NCBI GenBank assembly: GCA_029212885.1
Contig: JARGPC010000002.1
Location: forward strand, 290,474-354,473
DNA length: 64,000 nt
Source: Coxiellaceae bacterium
GTDB lineage: Bacteria; Pseudomonadota; Gammaproteobacteria; Coxiellales; Coxiellaceae
Direction of reading: 5' to 3'
Position 1 is the stretch's first letter. Each line of letters opens with the position of its first letter. Positions 33,900 through 42,313 of the stretch are shown here, piece by piece. The notes under the pieces were generated by a model. That model worked only from the letters and a program-made list of their open reading frames with translations. It ran no database searches and had not been told where the DNA came from. Made by a program: the position numbers and the translations under genes.

Positions 33900-35300
33900 C
33901 TAATTAGCAGGGAATATAATTCTGAACTCTAAGCCTTTTCCCGAGGCTGGGGTGAGTAGCTGAATTTCAGCTTGGTGCAAGCGCGCAATCTGCTGCACTA
34001 TGCCCAGGCCTAATCCGCTGCCTGGTGCTTTGTTGCCTATCACGCGGAAGAAGCGCTCAAACACACGGTCACGTAATTGTTTGGGTATGCCAGGTCCTGA
34101 GTCAATTACATTTAAAGTAACTTTCTGTGCTGATTGCTGGATCTCTATGACAACAGAACCTTCTGGTGGTGTGTAACGAATTGCATTATCAACTAGGTTA
34201 CGAATTAAAATGCCTATCGATGTGGCATTGCCGCGGATTAATGCGGGGGCATTTGGTGCGATTAGTTCTAGATCAATATTTTTCTCAATCGCAATTGGCA
34301 CTAATTGTGCGGCGACATCAGCTGCTGTTGTCGAAAGGTCGATTGATGTGGGCTCGTTGATGGTGGATTGGGGTAGCATGCGGCTAAGTGTTAGCAGTTG
34401 TTGCACCACGTGTGTTGCGCGATCTACGCCTTCTAGTACTTTGCGTAGTGCTTCGTCGCGATCTTCATTGGTATCGGCGCGTAATGCCACTTGTGTCTGT
34501 GTACGCAGTGCTGCAAGTGGTGTTCTAAGCTCGTGCGCAGCGTCAGCAGCAAAGCGTTTCTCGCGATCGAATGCTTCTTGCAGGCGTGTAAACAGGCTAT
34601 TGAGTTCCACGACCAGTGGTTCGATTTCGCTGGGTACTGACTCAACATCTACTGGCTCCAGATAGCTTGGCGCTCGGTGGCTTACTTCTCGGGCAACTTT
34701 TTTCAGTGTGTCTAAGCCGCGGCCAACAATTACCCATATCAGAAAACCTAAGAAAGGATAGGTGATTAGCATAATCAAAATCGAATCTTGGGTTAATTGG
34801 TTTTCGAGTTTTTGCCTGAAATCGGCGCGCTCGCCAACAATAATGGTTAATTTGTTTTGCTTGTTATAGACGGTAAATACACGCCATGCTTGGGCATTTA
34901 GCCATAGCGTTGTCAGGCCGGGTTTACCATCGGATAGGGGTATTTTTGGAGCGGATTTTGAATGCAAAATCAGTTTTCCGCGGTTGTTCCAGATTTGAAA
35001 GCCAGTTTTTTCGTGGTAGTCCTTTAGTGCCTTCAGTAATTTTGGGCTTTTTTTGCTCAAGTGTAGTGATGCCGTAATGGAAGACTCTATATGGTTCTGG
35101 ATGACCCCGAGTTGTCGGCTCTTAATGCCGTCACTGAACAGTGATTCAATTTGAATGGTGGTTCGTACCAGCTGTAAATCAAGCTGAGTTTGGATGTCGT
35201 TATGTGCTAAAAACAAATTACCGATAATCGCTAGAGAGGTGATAAGCGTTACGCTCAACAGTAAGTTGATTAATAGAAACGTGCGAATTGATGGAGTCAT
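33900..35300 (-). CDS. Sensor histidine kinase, QseC/PmrB-like
   Basis: A 466-residue kinase taken from ATG 35300, one base after the regulator stop; a TTG at 35330 would overlap the regulator gene. Membrane segments lie at about residues 7-30 (FLLINLLLSVTLITSLAIIG) and 173-193, with a periplasmic sensor between them (QIWNNRGKLILHSKSAPKIP). A HAMP region and phosphoacceptor H256 (AADAAHELRTPLAALRTQTQ) follow. ATPase boxes: NLVDNAIRYT, DSGPGIPKQL, RVFERFFRV and GSGLGLGIVQQIA. The sensor segment and H-box match the QseC/PmrB group. In Legionella and Coxiella the PmrAB pair controls type IV effector genes; orthology is not shown here. Confidence 0.88.
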   Translation of the reverse strand: MTPSIRTFLLINLLLSVTLITSLAIIGNLFLAHNDIQTQLDLQLVRTTIQIESLFSDGIKSRQLGVIQNHIESSITASLHLSKKSPKLLKALKDYHEKTGFQIWNNRGKLILHSKSAPKIPLSDGKPGLTTLWLNAQAWRVFTVYNKQNKLTIIVGERADFRQKLENQLTQDSILIMLITYPFLGFLIWVIVGRGLDTLKKVAREVSHRAPSYLEPVDVESVPSEIEPLVVELNSLFTRLQEAFDREKRFAADAAHELRTPLAALRTQTQVALRADTNEDRDEALRKVLEGVDRATHVVQQLLTLSRMLPQSTINEPTSIDLSTTAADVAAQLVPIAIEKNIDLELIAPNAPALIRGNATSIGILIRNLVDNAIRYTPPEGSVVIEIQQSAQKVTLNVIDSGPGIPKQLRDRVFERFFRVIGNKAPGSGLGLGIVQQIARLHQAEIQLLTPASGKGLEFRIIFPAN

Positions 35301-35301
35301 A

Positions 35302-35970
35302 TTACTCTTGCTTTTCAGCCATGTAGCCAACGCCTCGTATGGTACGGATTAAATCCGAGCCGAAGCGTTTACGTAGGTTATGAATATGAACTTCTAGTGC
35401 ATTACTGTCAATATTTTCCCCCCAACCATACAGTGTTTGGTTAAGTTGTTCGCGTGAAATCACGCGCCCTGCATTTTCCAGCAGTTTTTGCAGTAATGAG
35501 AATTCTCGTCGTGACACTAGCACCTGTTCACCTTTATAGGTTACCACGTGAGCGGCGGGGTCCAGTATGATGTCGTTGTAGGTGAGTAGGGGCTTTGCTC
35601 TGGATTTTGAGCGACGCTGCAATGCGCGCATACGGGCACAGAGCTCATCAAGGTCAAAGGGTTTGGTTAAATAATCATCGGCACCCGCGTCTAGTCCTTT
35701 CACGCGGTCATCAATGGTTTCGCGTGCGGTAAGTATAACTACCGGTGTGGGTACGTTGCGTTCTCGCATATTTTTTAAGACATCCAAGCCAGACATTTTG
35801 GGTAGTCCTAGGTCAAGTACCACAATATCAAAGCTTTCTTGGGTGGATGTGATGGCGTCTTGTGCAGATTTTCCGTCTTTAACCCAATCTACAGTGTGTC
35901 CGTAATGTTTAAGACCGCTGCAAATGCCGTCACCTAATAATTCATCATCTTCAACTAGTAACACACGCAT
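35302..35970 (-). CDS. OmpR-family response regulator, QseB/PmrA-like
   Basis: A 222-residue regulator from ATG 35970 (MRVLLVEDDELLGDGICSGL), chosen because AGAAGG lies 8 bases upstream and it equals the family length; 36015 adds 15 non-conserved residues. Phosphoacceptor D53 is in IVVLDLGLPKMSGLD, the receiver Lys in YLTKPFDLDELCARM. The winged helix ends SNALEVHIHNLRKRFGSDLI, then IRTIRGVGYM. YGHTVDWVKDG near residue 23 is characteristic of QseB/PmrA. Operon with the kinase; divergent from the glutamate dehydrogenase gene across 200-odd bp. Confidence 0.9.
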   Translation of the reverse strand: MRVLLVEDDELLGDGICSGLKHYGHTVDWVKDGKSAQDAITSTQESFDIVVLDLGLPKMSGLDVLKNMRERNVPTPVVILTARETIDDRVKGLDAGADDYLTKPFDLDELCARMRALQRRSKSRAKPLLTYNDIILDPAAHVVTYKGEQVLVSRREFSLLQKLLENAGRVISREQLNQTLYGWGENIDSNALEVHIHNLRKRFGSDLIRTIRGVGYMAEKQE

Positions 35971-36039
35971 GATTTGCCCTTCTTTCAACTGTTGCTGTAG
36001 GTTTAAAACCGACAAACTCGATTGCTATTATAGTGCAAA

Positions 36040-36053
36040 AACCCCCGGGGGTT
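36040..36053. promoter_or_regulatory. Perfect GC-rich palindrome in divergent promoter region
   Basis: AACCCCCGGGGGTT is a perfect 14-bp palindrome about 70 bp upstream of the QseB-like start and 160 bp from the glutamate dehydrogenase start. Its GC content stands out in an AT-rich region. It could be an operator; there is no T-run to make it a terminator. Confidence 0.3.
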
Positions 36054-36215
36054 GTAGTCTTTTGTTCTTGAAAAAGTTTTCTAAGCTAGGCTAACTTTTT
36101 GTGTTAAGACGTGTTACAATATGCGTCAGACAAAAACCAAAAATAATGCCTTTATATTCAGTGAGTTAATATTGAAATATGAAGTGCACTAGCATTCGAT
36201 TTCGAGGGCGATTGA

Positions 36216-39200
36216 GTGAGTAAGCATAACACTGAAGCCGGCTCAATTATTGAGCAAGTGGTTGATTTTGCTAAAAACCATCCTATAGATGGTCAAAATG
36301 ACGCATTTTTTAAATTTATCCATATATTTCTGCGCAACCTTTCTATTGAGGATTTGGCCAGTTACCGAATTGAGGATCTGCTCGGTATCGTTGTCTCTCA
36401 GTGGAAGCTGGTCTGTCGACGTACAGAAAATGAAACGATACTGCGAGTTTATAATCCGAGTAAAGAAAAGGATGGCTGGCAGTCTACTCATACGGTTGTT
36501 GAGGTAGTAACCGACGATATGCCATTTCTGGTAGATTCCATGAGTATGGAGTTGACCCGTCTGGGTCTGACGATTCATCAAATGATTTATCTTGGTGGTA
36601 TTAAGTGTTTACGTAAGCAAGGAAAGGTTACTGAGCTAATTGCTCATGGCGATGACCACCCTGAAGCTACGTGCGAAGCCCCAATTCATATGGAAATTGA
36701 TCGTCAAAGTGGCGAACAAGCATTGAAGGATATTCAAGATAACTTAAAACGTGTGCTTAGTGATGTGAATCGCGTAGTTCATGACTGGCCTGAGATTCAA
36801 AAGCAGGTGCGGTTAATTATTGAAGAATACAATGATCCCGCATTGCAAAAGCGTTTCCCAGATATGAAGGAATCGCGAGAATTTTTGGAGTGGATGCTGA
36901 GTGATTGCTTTACGTTTTTAGGTTTTCGCGAGTATCGGCTGGTAGGTGAGGGAAGTGAGCAAGCTCTAAAGATTGTGAGTGGTACTGGTTTGGGTGTGTT
37001 GTATGACGATACGCGCGGCAAACAAGTGCGGCAATATGCTGACTTGCCTGAGGAGGCGCGTCGTGCTGCTTTATCCCGCGATCATTGTTTAACAATCACT
37101 AAAACTAATACTCGATCCACCGTTCATCGTCCAGCATACACTGATTATGTGGGCGTGAAGCAGTTTGACAGTAAAGGTAAGCTTATTGGTGAGCGCCGTA
37201 TCATTGGTCTGTATACTTCAATTGCTTACAGCAGCAACCCTAATAACATTCCTTTCTTACGTGAGAAAGTAGGGCAAGTCATGCAGATGTCTAACTTGCC
37301 TGCTAAAAGTCATGCGGGCAAGGATTTGTTGCATATTCTATCTACTTTTCCACGTGATGATTTATTGCATGCTAGTGCGGATCAAATATTTGAATTAGCT
37401 ACTGGTATTATGCGTTTACAAGAGCGCCGACGAATTCGAATGTTTGCGCGTAAAGACATGTATGGGCGTTTTGTTTCTGTTTTAGTGTTTGTGCCACGTG
37501 AAAATTTTAATACAGCACTTGCTGAACAAATGCGAGTGATACTTGCTGAAGAAACAGATGCGCTTGAAGTGATGATGAACACGCGTTTCTCTGAATCGGT
37601 GTTGGCGCGTATTCACTTTGTTATTCGTGTTGATTCGACGAAACCCCGGGATTATGATTTTGCGGCGATTGAGCAACGGTTAGTTGCTACTGGTCAGTCT
37701 TGGCAAGATGGTTTATTAGAAAATTTAGTCACTTTTTATGATGAAGAGTGTGCTAATGAATTATTAGCGATGTATCGTACGGCATTCCCTGCGGGGTATC
37801 GTGAAGCATTTATGCCACGTAATGCGGTTTATGATATACGAAAAATTGAAAAGCTGCGTAAAGCGGGTAGTCCGCTTGAAATGAGTTTATATCGTAGTGC
37901 GGATTGCGATGAAAATCATGTCAAACTTAAGTTGTTTCATCCTCGCGTCACTATTCCATTATCTGATGCTGTGCCTGTTTTGGAAAACATGGGCTTTAGG
38001 GTGTTGGGTGAGGACACATTTAAAATTGTTACGCATGATGGTCAGTGCTATTGGATTAATGACTTTATATTGAGTTCTACATTATCTGAGTTGTGTGACA
38101 TTGATCAATTTGATGAGTTATTTTACGAGGCGCTAGCGCGTTTATGGCAACGCGATGTTGAAAATGATAGCTTTAATAAGCTGGTAGTTGCTTCGCGTTT
38201 AAATTGGCATGAAGTGAGTTTATTGCGAGCCTATGCTAAGTATTTTCGTCAAATTGGATTTACTTTAAGTCAGCAGTATATTGAGCAGGCTTTTGTTCAA
38301 AACGGTGAAATTGCTTGCATGATGGTGGATTTATTTAAGCAGCGTTTTGACCCGAATTTTACCGGTGATCGACAGCAAGAGTGCGAGCAAATTGAGCGTC
38401 GTATTACTGCAGCATTGGATGAGGTGAATAGCCTTGATGAGGATCGAATACTTCGTATGTATGTTAGTGTCATCAATGCGACAGTTAGAACAAACTTCTT
38501 TCAGCGTGACAAGCATGGTCGTAGAAAGGTTTATGTGTCGCTAAAGATGGATCCAACAAAAGTTCCTGATATGCCTTTACCATTACCAGCCTATGAAATT
38601 TTTGTTTACTCTCCGCGTTTTGAAGGTGTGCATTTGCGCTCTTCTAATGTTGCGCGTGGTGGTATTCGATGGTCGGATCGTAAAGAAGATTTTCGTGTTG
38701 AAGTGTTGGGTTTAATGAAGGCGCAACAAGTTAAGAATGCTGTTATTGTGCCATCAGGTGCTAAAGGTGGCTTTGTTACTAAGCGTACAACGGCGAATAT
38801 GGATCGCGAGTCCTTTATTGCAGAAGGTGTGCAGTGCTACCAAAATTATGTCAGAGGGTTATTTGATGTTACTGACAACTTGGTTAATGACTCTGTCGTG
38901 CACCCTGCTGATAGTGTTTACTATGATGACGATGATGTGTATTTGGTTGTGGCTGCTGATAAGGGTACGGCTACCTTTTCAGATATTGCGAATGAAATTT
39001 CTTTACACCGTAACTTTTGGTTAAAAGATGCTTTTGCATCGGGCGGCTCAGTTGGTTACGACCATAAGAAGATGGGTATTACGGCTAGAGGTGCATGGGT
39101 ATCGGCGCAGCGCCACTTTCTTGAGCTGGGGCTTAATGCGGATAAAGCTGAAATCTCGGTGATTGGTATTGGTGATTTAGCTGGAGATGTGTTTGGTAAT

Positions 39201-41093
39201 GGTGTTTTGATGTCCCCGCATTTAAAATTAGTGGCGGCATTTAATCACTTGCATATATTTCTTGATCCTACGCCTGATCCACAACAAAGCTATGAAGAGC
39301 GTAAGCGTATCTTCAATTTGCCACGCTCATCTTGGGATGATTATGATCGTAATGTGATTTCTTCGGGTGGCGGTGTGTATAAGCGTTCAGCTAAAGCGAT
39401 ACGTTTGACGCCTGAGATAAAGCAATTACTGGGTTTAGATAAAGATGTCGTTGTGCCTAACGAATTAATTCGTGCCATATTGTTGGCGAAAGTTGATTTG
39501 ATTTGGAATGGTGGTATTGGCACATTTATTAAGTCTAGTGCTGAGAATAATTCTGATGCCGGTGATCGTTTCAACGATAGTATACGGGTTGATGGTAATG
39601 AGTTGCGCGCTAAAGTGGTTTGCGAGGGTGGTAACCTTGGCGTGACACAACTGGGTAGAATTGAATACGATTTATCGGGTGGTAAAGTTAATACAGATTT
39701 CATTGATAATTCAGCGGGTGTTGATTGTTCGGATCATGAGGTCAATATAAAAATTCTATTAAACCCGTTAGTTGCATCTGATAAGTTGACCGAAGAGCAG
39801 CGCAATGAGCTATTGCTCACAATGACACAAGAGGTATCGACCTTAGTATTGACTAATAATTACCGTCAAAACCAAGCGATTAGTTTATTATCCTTAATGT
39901 CTCCCTCTGATATGGGCTTGTATGCTCACTATATGAACTTCATTGAGTCCGAAGGCTTGATTAATCGTGATTTGGAGTTTTTGCCAGATAATAAACAAAT
40001 GCATGACCGCAAGTCAGAAGGTTTGGGTTTGACTCGCCCTGAGTTGTCTGTGCTTTTCTCATACAGCAAGAATATTCTTAAGAGTGAGATAATTAAATCT
40101 GATTTAGTTGATGACAGCTTTTTGCGCCAGTTTGTATTGTTTGCATTTCCTCAGACGTTACGCGATCAGTATGAAGATGAGATTTATCAACACCCATTGG
40201 GTAAAGAGATTATTGCTACTCAATTGAGCAACCAAGTGGTTTCTGATATGGGTATTACTTTAGTCTATCAAATGCATGACGAAACCGGTGCTAGTGTCGC
40301 CAATATTGTTCGCGCCTATGCTTGTTCGAAGCAAATTTTCCGCATTGCTGAAACTCATCAATCGATTGAAGCATTGGATTATCAAATTGAGACGGATGTG
40401 CAATACCAAATGATGCTAGAAGGTATTGCTTTGGTGCGACGTTCAATTCGTTGGTTGTTGCGTAATCGCCGTGAGGGTTTATCTATAGAAGATACGATTA
40501 ATCACTTTACAGATCGTGTGTCTGGCTTATTTAATCGTTTGCCCAAATTATTGGTTGGCCGTGATCGTGAGGCCTATGAAGCACGTAAGCAACAGTTAAT
40601 GTTGGCTAATGCGCCTGAGCAGGTTGCTGCAAAAGTAGCCAGTGCTGTGCCTATGTTTCATGCTTTAAATATTGTGGAAGCTGCTACAGTGAGCGGTTGT
40701 GAAATATATCGTGTCGCTAAAACTTACTTTATGTTGGTTGACAGACTTGAATTATTATCCATTCGTGATTACATTAACGCCTATCCGGTGGATAGTCGTT
40801 GGACAGTGCTAGCAAGGGCTAGCTTTAAATCCGATTTGGATTGGGTGCAACGCGAGTTAGCTGTTAATGTTTTGCAGTTTGAAACAGGTGCTCGCAGTAT
40901 ACCTGGTCGTATTTCTGCTTGGATGGAAAAAAATAATGAACTTGTGCAACGTGTGAGACAAGTAATCGCTGATTTGCGAAGTGCAGATTCACCAGATTTT
41001 GCTATACTGTCGGTGGCTGTTCGCGAGCTAATGGAGTTAGCTCAAATTGGAAAACATCGCAAAGAAATGGAAGTCTCAGATCAAGCGAGTTAA
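36216..41093 (+). CDS. gdhB: NAD-specific glutamate dehydrogenase, large (about 180 kDa) type
   Basis: A 1625-residue enzyme that deaminates glutamate to 2-oxoglutarate with NAD+, a catabolic entry for amino acids. Length is typical of the GDH-180 class. The long N-terminal regulatory region has ACT-like segments (EVVTDDMPFLVDSMSMELTR, about residues 104-123). The catalytic part contains FEGVHLRSSNVARGGIRWSD, NAVIVPSGAKGGFVTKR, YDHKKMGITARGAWVSAQRH, GIGDLAGDVFGNGVL and VCEGGNLGVTQLGRI. The start is GTG at 36216 with GAGGGCGATTGA before it. The next gene starts 24 bp downstream and may be co-transcribed. The symbol follows Pseudomonas usage. Confidence 0.93.
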   Translation: MSKHNTEAGSIIEQVVDFAKNHPIDGQNDAFFKFIHIFLRNLSIEDLASYRIEDLLGIVVSQWKLVCRRTENETILRVYNPSKEKDGWQSTHTVVEVVTDDMPFLVDSMSMELTRLGLTIHQMIYLGGIKCLRKQGKVTELIAHGDDHPEATCEAPIHMEIDRQSGEQALKDIQDNLKRVLSDVNRVVHDWPEIQKQVRLIIEEYNDPALQKRFPDMKESREFLEWMLSDCFTFLGFREYRLVGEGSEQALKIVSGTGLGVLYDDTRGKQVRQYADLPEEARRAALSRDHCLTITKTNTRSTVHRPAYTDYVGVKQFDSKGKLIGERRIIGLYTSIAYSSNPNNIPFLREKVGQVMQMSNLPAKSHAGKDLLHILSTFPRDDLLHASADQIFELATGIMRLQERRRIRMFARKDMYGRFVSVLVFVPRENFNTALAEQMRVILAEETDALEVMMNTRFSESVLARIHFVIRVDSTKPRDYDFAAIEQRLVATGQSWQDGLLENLVTFYDEECANELLAMYRTAFPAGYREAFMPRNAVYDIRKIEKLRKAGSPLEMSLYRSADCDENHVKLKLFHPRVTIPLSDAVPVLENMGFRVLGEDTFKIVTHDGQCYWINDFILSSTLSELCDIDQFDELFYEALARLWQRDVENDSFNKLVVASRLNWHEVSLLRAYAKYFRQIGFTLSQQYIEQAFVQNGEIACMMVDLFKQRFDPNFTGDRQQECEQIERRITAALDEVNSLDEDRILRMYVSVINATVRTNFFQRDKHGRRKVYVSLKMDPTKVPDMPLPLPAYEIFVYSPRFEGVHLRSSNVARGGIRWSDRKEDFRVEVLGLMKAQQVKNAVIVPSGAKGGFVTKRTTANMDRESFIAEGVQCYQNYVRGLFDVTDNLVNDSVVHPADSVYYDDDDVYLVVAADKGTATFSDIANEISLHRNFWLKDAFASGGSVGYDHKKMGITARGAWVSAQRHFLELGLNADKAEISVIGIGDLAGDVFGNGVLMSPHLKLVAAFNHLHIFLDPTPDPQQSYEERKRIFNLPRSSWDDYDRNVISSGGGVYKRSAKAIRLTPEIKQLLGLDKDVVVPNELIRAILLAKVDLIWNGGIGTFIKSSAENNSDAGDRFNDSIRVDGNELRAKVVCEGGNLGVTQLGRIEYDLSGGKVNTDFIDNSAGVDCSDHEVNIKILLNPLVASDKLTEEQRNELLLTMTQEVSTLVLTNNYRQNQAISLLSLMSPSDMGLYAHYMNFIESEGLINRDLEFLPDNKQMHDRKSEGLGLTRPELSVLFSYSKNILKSEIIKSDLVDDSFLRQFVLFAFPQTLRDQYEDEIYQHPLGKEIIATQLSNQVVSDMGITLVYQMHDETGASVANIVRAYACSKQIFRIAETHQSIEALDYQIETDVQYQMMLEGIALVRRSIRWLLRNRREGLSIEDTINHFTDRVSGLFNRLPKLLVGRDREAYEARKQQLMLANAPEQVAAKVASAVPMFHALNIVEAATVSGCEIYRVAKTYFMLVDRLELLSIRDYINAYPVDSRWTVLARASFKSDLDWVQRELAVNVLQFETGARSIPGRISAWMEKNNELVQRVRQVIADLRSADSPDFAILSVAVRELMELAQIGKHRKEMEVSDQAS

Positions 41094-41117
41094 AAAAAGC
41101 TGATATGAGGAAGGTTA

Positions 41118-41984
41118 ATGACAGTTAAGCAGGGAAGTCAGTTCGTTGAGATCCTGGGCTCTAAAATACATTACATCGATGAAGGTGAGGGTGAACCGCT
41201 CTTATTTATTCATGGAATGCCGACTTCAAGTTACCTCTGGCGCCATATTATAGACCAATTAAAAGATAACTATCGTTGTATAGCTCTTGATTTGGTGGGT
41301 ATGGGGTCGTCTGATAAGCCGGATATTGATTACCGAATTTTTGATCATATTAAATACTTCGATGCTTTTGTTGAGGCGCTTGAACTTAAAGATATTACCT
41401 TAGTAATGCATGGCTGGGGTTCATTGATCGGCTTTGATTATGCCAAGCGTCATGAAAGCAATGTAAAAGCAATGGCTTTTTATGAGTCACATGTGCGAGC
41501 AGCGATTGATTGGGATATGTTGTCATTACCTGTGCAACAATTAGCATCGATGTTGCAATCAAAAGCTAGTTACTCCGCTATTGTCGAGCACGATTATTTG
41601 GTTGAGAAGTTGATACCGAGTGGTGCTATTAATCAATTATCTGGTGATGTTATTGAAAAGTATCGTGAACCATTTCCAGATGCAGATAGCCGTAAACCAT
41701 TGTGGCAATATGTGCAGGATTTGCCGTTGGGTGATGGTGATACGGATGTGGTTGAGTTGATTGATGCGTATTCAGCGTGGCTGCAAACAACAACTATTCC
41801 TAAATTATTGATGTACGCTATACCGGGCTTTATTACTACTATCGATACGGTGTTATGGTCGCGAGATAATATTTGTGAATTGGAGTTGGTTGAGCTGGGT
41901 GAGGCGATGCATTTTGCTCAAGAAACCATGCCAGGAGTTTTTTCACAAGCGTTGTCTAGTTGGCTATCTAAGTTAGATCAATAA
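41118..41984 (+). CDS. Haloalkane-dehalogenase-fold alpha/beta hydrolase lacking the nucleophile
   Basis: A 288-residue protein that follows haloalkane dehalogenases closely in sequence layout: LLFIHGMPTSSYLWRHII, LDLVGMGSSDKPDIDYRI, LVMHGWGSLIGFDYAKRH, MAFYESHVRA and GEAMHFAQETMPG. In active enzymes the segment reads HDWGS, with Asp as nucleophile, and HGNPTSSYLW, with a halide-binding Asn. Here these are G99 (codon GGC, 41412-41414) and M34. The likely acid E123, base H265 and W100 are kept. Dehalogenase activity is therefore not expected; it may be a pseudoenzyme, a binding protein or a hydrolase with another mechanism. GAGGAAGGTT precedes the ATG; the gene follows glutamate dehydrogenase by 24 bp. 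Confidence 0.85.
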   Translation: MTVKQGSQFVEILGSKIHYIDEGEGEPLLFIHGMPTSSYLWRHIIDQLKDNYRCIALDLVGMGSSDKPDIDYRIFDHIKYFDAFVEALELKDITLVMHGWGSLIGFDYAKRHESNVKAMAFYESHVRAAIDWDMLSLPVQQLASMLQSKASYSAIVEHDYLVEKLIPSGAINQLSGDVIEKYREPFPDADSRKPLWQYVQDLPLGDGDTDVVELIDAYSAWLQTTTIPKLLMYAIPGFITTIDTVLWSRDNICELELVELGEAMHFAQETMPGVFSQALSSWLSKLDQ

Positions 41985-42123
41985 GTATGCAGCGATGTGT
42001 GGTTAGCCGAGAGCTTAAGCGGCTAAGTGTGACTTAGGTCTTAAATTTATGACTTTTCTCTTGATTTTTTTTGTGGGATGAGAGTAAATACAAGTTACAA
42101 CAACCTTGAAAGGAACTTACACC

Positions 42124-42258
42124 ATGAAATACATTATCGCAGCATGCACTATTGCATTAGGTTTGGTTTTAGGCGGATGTGCAGACAACCAACCTGCAGA
42201 CCACTATCAAACACCACCAGCAGCGCATCATAATATGGGTGGCAAATTGGGTCATTAA
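42124..42258 (+). CDS. Small lipoprotein, 44 aa
   Basis: A 44-codon gene with a clear ribosome binding site (AAAGGAACTTACACC before ATG). MKYIIAACTIALGLVLGGCA is a lipoprotein signal with lipobox LGGC (Cys19). The mature peptide of 26 residues is polar and His/Pro-rich (PADHYQTPPAAHHNMGGKLG). A strong terminator follows 20 bp after the stop. It resembles entericidin-like or other tiny envelope lipoproteins only in general form; function unknown. Confidence 0.75.
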   Translation: MKYIIAACTIALGLVLGGCADNQPADHYQTPPAAHHNMGGKLGH

Positions 42259-42278
42259 TAGTCCAGTTGAAGTTTTAC

Positions 42279-42308
42279 AAAAAAGGCACAAGAGATTGTG
42301 CCTTTTTT
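42279..42308. terminator. Bidirectional rho-independent terminator
   Basis: Thirteen-base perfect arms (42279-42291 and 42296-42308) with a GAGA loop, GGCAC core, A-run before and six T after. It serves the small lipoprotein gene and, from the other side, the giant ankyrin gene ending at 42314. Confidence 0.92.
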
Positions 42309-42313
42309 ATTGC

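Noticed and set aside
33582-36215. Possible replication origin: DnaA boxes, AT-rich DNA and gene orientation turning from mostly minus to mostly plus near here.
   Set aside because: By eye the plus strand stays G-rich over C and T-rich over A on both sides, so there is no skew switch. No dnaA, dnaN, mnmG or rpmH is near.
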